A DNA stretch of 64,000 nt from Cytobacillus depressus (GTDB lineage: Bacteria > Bacillota > Bacilli > Bacillales > Cytobacillaceae): contig NZ_WBOS01000006.1 of assembly GCF_008923245.1 (NCBI RefSeq), positions 1 through 64,000 on the forward strand. The letters are read 5' to 3'. This document shows, one piece after another, positions 59,339 through 64,000 of the stretch. The translations under genes and the position numbers were made by a program. The notes under the pieces are model-generated. The model was given only the letters and a program-made list of their open reading frames with translations. It ran no database searches and was not told where the DNA came from. Numbering within the stretch: position 1 is the first letter of the stretch; each line of letters begins with the position of its first letter.

Positions 59339-60535
59339 TTAAGCTTCGCTCCCATCACAGTAAGATGCCACAACAGTAGCCATCGCTTTGGCACTAATGA
59401 TAAGGCTTTTTTCATTAATATTAAATTTAGGATGATGATGTGGATAGGCTTCACCTGTATCAGGAATAGCACCTACATAGAAGAAGCATCCTGGTACTTT
59501 TTCAAGATAGTAAGCAAAATCTTCTGAAGGTGGCTGTGGAGGTGTTTCCAAAACAGCCTCTACTTCTGGGATGGATGCTTGTTCCAGAGCTTGACGCACA
59601 TGTTCCGTTACTTCAGGATCATTATATAGGACGGGGTAGTCATTCTTATAATCAAGAATGGATTTTACTCCATATGAAGCTTCTAATCCTTCCGCAAAAG
59701 CACGCACACCTTTTTCTATGATCTCCCGTGTCTCAGAAGACATGGATCGAACATCACCTTCAATTGTCACCGCATCTTTGATGACATTGAAGGTCCCTTT
59801 TCCATCCAAATTACCAATGGTAACCGAAGCGGTATCAAATGGGTTGATACGGCGGCTAACGATTGTTTGGAGATTCATGACGAATGAACATGCTGCGACA
59901 ATCGCATCATTTGCTAGGTGAGGGGAGGATCCGTGTCCACCTTTACCTTGAACAACTAATTTAAAATAGGATCTACCTGTTTGTGTGTTCCCGCTTCTGT
60001 AATAAATATGACCTGTTTTCATCGTGCTCATTACATGTATGCCGATGATTGCATCTACACCATCAAGGACCCCTGCTTTAATCATGCCGATTGCACCACC
60101 AGGAGGAGCTTCTTCTGCTGGTTGATGAAGCACTCTAATCGTACCTTTTAATTGATCTTTAAACTCTGCTAACGTCTCAGCTAATACCAACATGTAGGCT
60201 GTATGGCCATCATGACCACAAGCATGCATAACGCCTTCATTTTTTGAGGCAAAAGGCAGACCGGTTTCTTCCTTGATTGGCAAGGCGTCAAAGTCAGCAC
60301 GAATGGCAATCGTTTTTCCTGGCTTGGAACCTTTGATGGTTACAACAATTCCACGCTGTCCTCCGAAATTAGTCTCCACTGAATCTACTGGGACTTCTTT
60401 ATAAAAATCAGCAATATATTTTGCCGTTTGTTCTTCTTGGAAAGAAAGTTCCGGATGTTCATGAAGAAAACGGCGAATCTCAATGATACGGTCTTTTTTA
60501 TCATCTAATTTCTTCATTAATTCGTTCAGCAGCAT
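59339..60535 (-). CDS. M20-family metallo-amidohydrolase (amino-acid deacylase type)
   Basis: A 398-residue enzyme. 'RRFLHEHPELSFQEEQTAKY' starts it; metal-ligand motifs 'MHACGHDGHTAYML' and 'HQPAEEAPPGGAIGM' are intact; a dimerisation lid domain occupies about 180-295; 'PSEDFAYYLEKVPGCFFYVGA' and 'YPHHHPKFNINE' supply the last His. These enzymes remove N-acyl groups from amino acids or hydrolyse hippurate/indole-acetyl amides. It could also deacylate N-succinyl or N-acetyl amino acids from the racemase operon (unlinked, inference). It follows an MFS gene by 19 bp in an operon. Confidence 0.92.
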   Translation of the reverse strand: MLLNELMKKLDDKKDRIIEIRRFLHEHPELSFQEEQTAKYIADFYKEVPVDSVETNFGGQRGIVVTIKGSKPGKTIAIRADFDALPIKEETGLPFASKNEGVMHACGHDGHTAYMLVLAETLAEFKDQLKGTIRVLHQPAEEAPPGGAIGMIKAGVLDGVDAIIGIHVMSTMKTGHIYYRSGNTQTGRSYFKLVVQGKGGHGSSPHLANDAIVAACSFVMNLQTIVSRRINPFDTASVTIGNLDGKGTFNVIKDAVTIEGDVRSMSSETREIIEKGVRAFAEGLEASYGVKSILDYKNDYPVLYNDPEVTEHVRQALEQASIPEVEAVLETPPQPPSEDFAYYLEKVPGCFFYVGAIPDTGEAYPHHHPKFNINEKSLIISAKAMATVVASYCDGSEA

Positions 60536-60554
60536 CTGTCCATTCTCCTTTCAC

Positions 60555-62003
60555 TTAATGACTAGGCTCTGGTTCTCGTTGACCAGGAGTTGGGATGTTT
60601 ACTTGTTTTCCTGTTTTTTCGGCTCCCGTTTTTCCTGCATCTCCAGGAACTAAAAATAGAATGGAAAGAATGGAGAGAACACCGAATATGACGTTTACGA
60701 TAATTCCAGCTGTTGCAGCCATTGCAATGCTTCCGGCTGCGGAAATGGCCCCATAAACAGTTGCTGATATTGCAACGCCGAACGCTCCGCCAAGTGAACT
60801 CGCCATTTTGTAAACCCCCGCAGCTGCTCCAACTTTGTCTGAAGGGGCATTAGAGACAGATGTGTCCGTTGATGGAGTCGCATACATTCCAAGTCCAAGT
60901 CCAAATAGCACAAAACCAATGAAAACGGCTACTGTATATGGGAAATCAGATAAGAAGGTGAAACCCATCAAAGCTACACCAATAGTCGTTATGAGAGCTC
61001 CCCAAACCATTGGCTTTTTTGCGCCAATTTTTTGTAAAATTTTCTCACCGACGCGAATCATGGCTAGTACAACTACTAAATAACCAAGAGAAAGCATGCC
61101 TGATTGAAGGGCACTAAAGCCTCTGCCTACTTGAACATAAGTATTTGCTACGACAAGCGTACCAGCAATGGCGTTTAACAGGAAATTGGATATAGTTGCT
61201 CCAGAATAGGGTTTGTTTTTAAAAATTGAAAAGTCAATTAGAGCGATATCTTTACCTTTTTCAACTTTATAGAACACGATTATTCCAATAATCACCACGA
61301 TTGCAAGAACGATTGTAATTAGACTTGTCCAACCTAAAGCGGAACCATAAGTGATAAATATGTTTAATGCAAGCATAGTGATAATAAAAATGACCAATCC
61401 AGAGTAATCAAATTTAAATACACCTGTCGATTCGCCTTTACTTTCTGGCGTATCTTTAATCAGCCACATTCCAAGTAAAGAGAATATAATAGAAAAAATG
61501 AAAATCCATCTCCAGCCCATATATGTTGCGATTGCACCACCTGCAAAGGAAGCAGCTCCAGAGCCACCCCAAGATCCGATAGACCAGAAACTTAGAGCAC
61601 GTTGACGTTCAGCGCCTTCAAAATAAGCTTTCATGAGAGCGATTGTTGCAGGCATAATACATGCGGCTGATAGTCCTTGAAGGACACGACCGATGATCAG
61701 TAAAACAGCTCCCTGTGTTACCACAAGGCACAGAGAGCCGACAACACTTAGAATTAACCCGATATAGGTCATTTTTTTTCGACCAATTTTGTCTCCTAAT
61801 CCTCCAGCAGCAACGATGAACAACCCTGAGAATAATGCACTTAAACTGATGGCAATATTTAATGTGCCAAGGGAAATACCTAAATCTTTTTGAACAGCCG
61901 GAACCACATTGACCACTGACTGAGCAAATAGCCAAAACGAAATAACTCCGAATACAATCCCGGTAATCATTTTATTTGTGCCTTTATAGCTTGTTGTTTC
62001 CAT
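60555..62003 (-). CDS. MFS transporter, 14-helix DHA2 group
   Basis: A 482-residue transporter with 14 hydrophobic segments. Motif A 'GGLGDKIGRKKMTYIGL' (about 67-84) and 'GRVLQGLSAACIMPATIALM' (motif B) are clear; a polar C-terminus ('TGKQVNIPTPGQREPEPSH') ends it. Drug or small-molecule export is the usual role, but its placement with an M20 amidohydrolase suggests transport of that enzyme's substrate or product. It is the first gene of the two-gene operon. Confidence 0.9.
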   Translation of the reverse strand: METTSYKGTNKMITGIVFGVISFWLFAQSVVNVVPAVQKDLGISLGTLNIAISLSALFSGLFIVAAGGLGDKIGRKKMTYIGLILSVVGSLCLVVTQGAVLLIIGRVLQGLSAACIMPATIALMKAYFEGAERQRALSFWSIGSWGGSGAASFAGGAIATYMGWRWIFIFSIIFSLLGMWLIKDTPESKGESTGVFKFDYSGLVIFIITMLALNIFITYGSALGWTSLITIVLAIVVIIGIIVFYKVEKGKDIALIDFSIFKNKPYSGATISNFLLNAIAGTLVVANTYVQVGRGFSALQSGMLSLGYLVVVLAMIRVGEKILQKIGAKKPMVWGALITTIGVALMGFTFLSDFPYTVAVFIGFVLFGLGLGMYATPSTDTSVSNAPSDKVGAAAGVYKMASSLGGAFGVAISATVYGAISAAGSIAMAATAGIIVNVIFGVLSILSILFLVPGDAGKTGAEKTGKQVNIPTPGQREPEPSH

Positions 62004-62140
62004 GATTAAACCTCCATTATTAATTCAGGTGTGATTGATCGCTTCCTGTATAATATTTGCAGTTTAGTTCCAAGATACTCTTCAGATTAATAAATCCTTA
62101 CTATGTTAAAATGAAAAATCACTTTTTTTGGAAACTCATA

Positions 62141-62189
62141 TTGAATAATAAACAAAAAAGACGCCTTCGTATTTAAGAAGTGCGTCCTA
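62141..62189 (-). repeat. Intergenic repeat, reverse-orientation copy
   Basis: Read on the minus strand: GGACGCACTTCTTAAATACG, then AAGGCGTC, TTTTTT and TATTATTCAAT. It is the only clear copy on the minus strand and lies just after the stop of the minus-strand GIY-YIG gene, so orientation follows the neighbouring transcript. Confidence 0.65.
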
Positions 62190-62217
62190 AGTAGGGTATA
62201 AAAAAACTTTATAAGAT

Positions 62218-62574
62218 TTAACGAGCCTTTCTCACATTATACCCTTGTTCTTCATACGGCTGAAGTTGATCTAACCATTTCGACACGAGCTCAGCTAATG
62301 CTTCTTTTTCGTTGAAATAAGGATCGTCTTTCTTTTTGAGAACTTCTAAAACATCAAAAGTAAATGCCTCTTTCCCAAATTTGTTCCATTCTTGCTGAAG
62401 CGCTTTATTGATATGGGTACCTGATTCAAGCATGAATTTCTCCCCGTTTAACGTTTTGAAATTTCTTGAGCTGTTAATAAAAATCTTTTGATTTTTGTTG
62501 TTTTTAATTTGATAGACTCCAGCTTTAATGGGGATCTCTTTATATTGTTGTTTTAATTCTTTTTTCCGGTCCAT
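62218..62574 (-). CDS. GIY-YIG-like nuclease-domain protein
   Basis: 118 residues. 'IPIKAGVYQIKNNKNQKIFINSSRNFKTLNG' resembles the GIY-YIG fold start, with 'GVY' and 'IFI' in place of GIY/YIG. The conserved Arg (SSRNF) is kept and 'FGKEAFTFDVLEVL' follows; the Glu ligand may be in 'NEKEALAELVSKWLD'. Many Bacilli encode such a short protein. Its role is unknown. It is 22 bp after a DUF2087 gene on the same strand, probably an operon. Confidence 0.8.
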   Translation of the reverse strand: MDRKKELKQQYKEIPIKAGVYQIKNNKNQKIFINSSRNFKTLNGEKFMLESGTHINKALQQEWNKFGKEAFTFDVLEVLKKKDDPYFNEKEALAELVSKWLDQLQPYEEQGYNVRKAR

Positions 62575-62596
62575 GATTATAACCTGCTTTCTATCA

Positions 62597-63352
62597 TTAT
62601 TTTTTCAGCCAATATTGGCTTCCGTCAGGCTTCCTGTCTAAAAAGCCGTATTCAATTAAATATCTTCGAATCATGGCATAATCCTCATAAATGGCTTTCA
62701 AAAGTTGGTTAATTGCCTTTTCATCATAGGCTCGTTCCCCCTCGATTTGCGTTGCAATTTCTCTCAGGACGATCAGACGCTGCTTTTCTTTTGGAGGGAA
62801 TTTTTTTAATACTAAGTTTGGGCCTTCTGTAAAGAATTTCGTTAAGATTTTTTCTTGTTCTTCTTCAATTATATCGTATCGTTCATCCACCATTTTCGCT
62901 GTTTGATGGGGAGCTATAAAGGCTGGCGCATATTCGTCCTTTTCTTTCAAAAGTTCCATCATTGTCAAAAAGACCTTTGCTTGACGTTCCTTCTCTTTTA
63001 ACGCAAAACGATGGTGCCTAATGGTTGAAGTACTGCCAATGCCCATTTCCTGCTGAACTTCTTTATCGCTTTTCCCCTGAAAAAATAGCTGAAGAAGCTG
63101 GTTTTGATGATCAGTAAGACCCGTAAGTCTCTTATCCATCCCGATTAAGTATTCAAATACGGACTGATGGGTACGCTCAATGTGAATTCGCATATACCGT
63201 TCCGCTTCGTAAAGCACATTATTGTAAGTATAAACAACTCCCTTTTCCACTTTTTCGCCACATAACAGGCATGTATAGGAAGCTTTTTCTTGAATATACC
63301 CTCGTTTAAGCTCATCTAAAGAGGCATTCCAAAAGAGATCAGATATTTCCAT
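62597..63352 (-). CDS. Zinc-finger/LuxR-type HTH regulator with DUF2087 domain
   Basis: 251 residues. N-terminal 'SYTCLLCGEKVEKG' and 'MRIHIERTH' form a C-x2-C...H-x4-H possible zinc site (about 25-62). 'LTDHQNQLLQLFFQGKSDKEVQQEMGIGSTSTIRHHRFALKEKE' (about 78-122) is a GerE/LuxR-type helix-turn-helix. The C-terminal 80 residues ('RAYDEKAINQLLKAIYEDYAMIRRYLIEYGFLDRKPDGSQYW') are a DUF2087 domain. It is probably a transcription regulator; ligand and targets unknown. Upstream (63353-63592) are AT-rich inverted repeats such as GTTTGTTTATGAACAAAC, a possible operator. Confidence 0.82.
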   Translation of the reverse strand: MEISDLFWNASLDELKRGYIQEKASYTCLLCGEKVEKGVVYTYNNVLYEAERYMRIHIERTHQSVFEYLIGMDKRLTGLTDHQNQLLQLFFQGKSDKEVQQEMGIGSTSTIRHHRFALKEKERQAKVFLTMMELLKEKDEYAPAFIAPHQTAKMVDERYDIIEEEQEKILTKFFTEGPNLVLKKFPPKEKQRLIVLREIATQIEGERAYDEKAINQLLKAIYEDYAMIRRYLIEYGFLDRKPDGSQYWLKK

Positions 63353-63459
63353 TTACACAAACACATCCATTGAAAGTTTATTTATTTATAAACGGTTTAT
63401 AATAATGTTTATTCATCTCAACCATAATAATATGGATTATTATCATTGTCAATGACATT

Positions 63460-63496
63460 TAAACATACATGTTTGTTTATGAACAAACGAAGTTAT
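63460..63496. promoter_or_regulatory. Palindromic sequences between DUF2087 and SET genes
   Basis: AAACATACATGTTTG and GTTTGTTTATGAACAAAC are adjacent inverted repeats in the divergent promoter region. They could bind a dimeric regulator such as the DUF2087 protein. Confidence 0.4.
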
Positions 63497-63592
63497 TAAA
63501 TGTTTGCTATTTTTATTTTAAAGCGGGTTCCTCAACAAGTATGTCCCGCCTGAATAGAATATTAGTATTAAAATAAGAAGGGGGAATGAAAT

Positions 63593-64000
63593 TTGCTGCT
63601 CCCGTATACAAAACTTCGCTATATTAATGATCAGGTAGGTTTTGGGGTTGTTGCGACGAAATTTATTCCAAAGGGCACGATCACATGGGTATTGGATGAG
63701 TTGGATTATAAGCTGGAACCGGAGTTTGTAGCAAAATTGGACAAGCATAGGCGCAAATTTATAAATAAGTATTCTTATAGAAATCGAGAGGGAAAATATA
63801 TTTTCTGCTGGGATCTTGGAAAGTATATGAACCATAGTTTTCATGCGAATTGTATGGCAACAGCCTATAATTTCGAAATTGCTATTCGAGATATTCTTCC
63901 CGGTGAACAACTAACAGCTGATTATGGAACTTTAAATATTGGTACACCATTCGAATGCGTACCAGAGAAAGGAACCACGAGGAAGATAGTTAAGCCTGAT
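63593..64000 (+). CDS. SET-domain protein (lysine methyltransferase-like), cut by window end
   Basis: Open to the window end (136 codons seen). 'GFGVVATKFIPKGTITWVLDELD' is the SET-N motif (G-x-G), 'YIFCWDLGKYMNHSFHANCM' gives the N-H-S motif and 'IAIRDILPGEQLTADYGTLN' the catalytic D-Y-G, all typical of SET methyltransferases that use SAM. TTG 63593 follows GAAGGGGGA; an upstream stop in this frame excludes an earlier start. In bacteria SET proteins modify ribosomal or other proteins; the target here is unknown. Confidence 0.85.
   Translation, partial: MLLPYTKLRYINDQVGFGVVATKFIPKGTITWVLDELDYKLEPEFVAKLDKHRRKFINKYSYRNREGKYIFCWDLGKYMNHSFHANCMATAYNFEIAIRDILPGEQLTADYGTLNIGTPFECVPEKGTTRKIVKPD

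Noticed and set aside
63430-63452. Fur box before the SET gene
   Set aside because: ATTATTATCATTGTCAA resembles half of a Fur box, but the second half is poor.
1-64000. tRNA, rRNA or CRISPR arrays
   Set aside because: No cloverleaf, conserved rRNA sequence or regularly spaced direct repeats were found by eye; the dispersed repeats are irregularly spaced and separated by genes.

Overview
The window is a chromosomal segment of a low-GC, spore-former-type Bacillaceae (Bacillus sensu lato). This rests on strong AGGAGG-type ribosome binding sites, frequent TTG/GTG starts, and close likeness of many products to Bacillus proteins: SwrC/YerP with its TetR partner, LmrB, YfkN, a squalene-hopene/sporulenol-type cyclase, DUF2515 (YppC-like), a second histidyl-tRNA synthetase and a subtilisin. 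I see no rRNA, tRNA, CRISPR array or intact insertion sequence. It looks like accessory chromosome: single-gene units, efflux pumps with local regulators, and about a dozen decaying gene fragments.

Layout. 1-12 kb: a truncated gene behind a large leader hairpin, two alpha/beta hydrolases, hisS2 behind a leader peptide with three His codons and a terminator, a VOC/GNAT/DUF4177/MarR run, a CarD-like regulator divergent from an LmrB-type pump, UspA, an S51 peptidase and a nucleotidyltransferase. 12-17 kb: a minus-strand terpenoid-type operon (cyclase, HXXEE membrane protein, TIGR01777 epimerase) divergent from a DUF2515 gene. 17-22 kb: TetR and the RND pump SwrC on divergent promoters with an operator in the spacer. 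22-23 kb: ArsR-SRPBCC operon.

23-33 kb and 42-59 kb: small one-gene modules (VOC, MBL, P-loop kinase, DinB, lipoproteins, tiny membrane proteins, RDD, SDR) separated by more than 20 copies of a structured intergenic repeat. The arms differ between copies but stay complementary. Nearly all copies lie in the same orientation, often directly before the next ribosome binding site, so the layout looks like a cassette array. Between these stretches (35.3-42.6 kb) lies a D-amino-acid salvage-type operon (RpiR regulator, permease, GNAT acyltransferase, two tandem N-acylamino-acid-racemase/OSBS paralogues), bounded by an intact tyrosine recombinase and a remnant of a second recombinase.

56.5-57.4 kb holds a candidate selenoprotein of the GrdB/PrdB-like family: an in-frame UGA in a UxxC motif, 84 codons of open frame after it, and a SECIS-like hairpin just downstream. 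The last 5 kb carries an M20 amidohydrolase-MFS operon, a GIY-YIG/DUF2087 pair and the start of a SET-domain gene cut by the window end.

All function calls come from reading motifs and remembered family features; no search was run.
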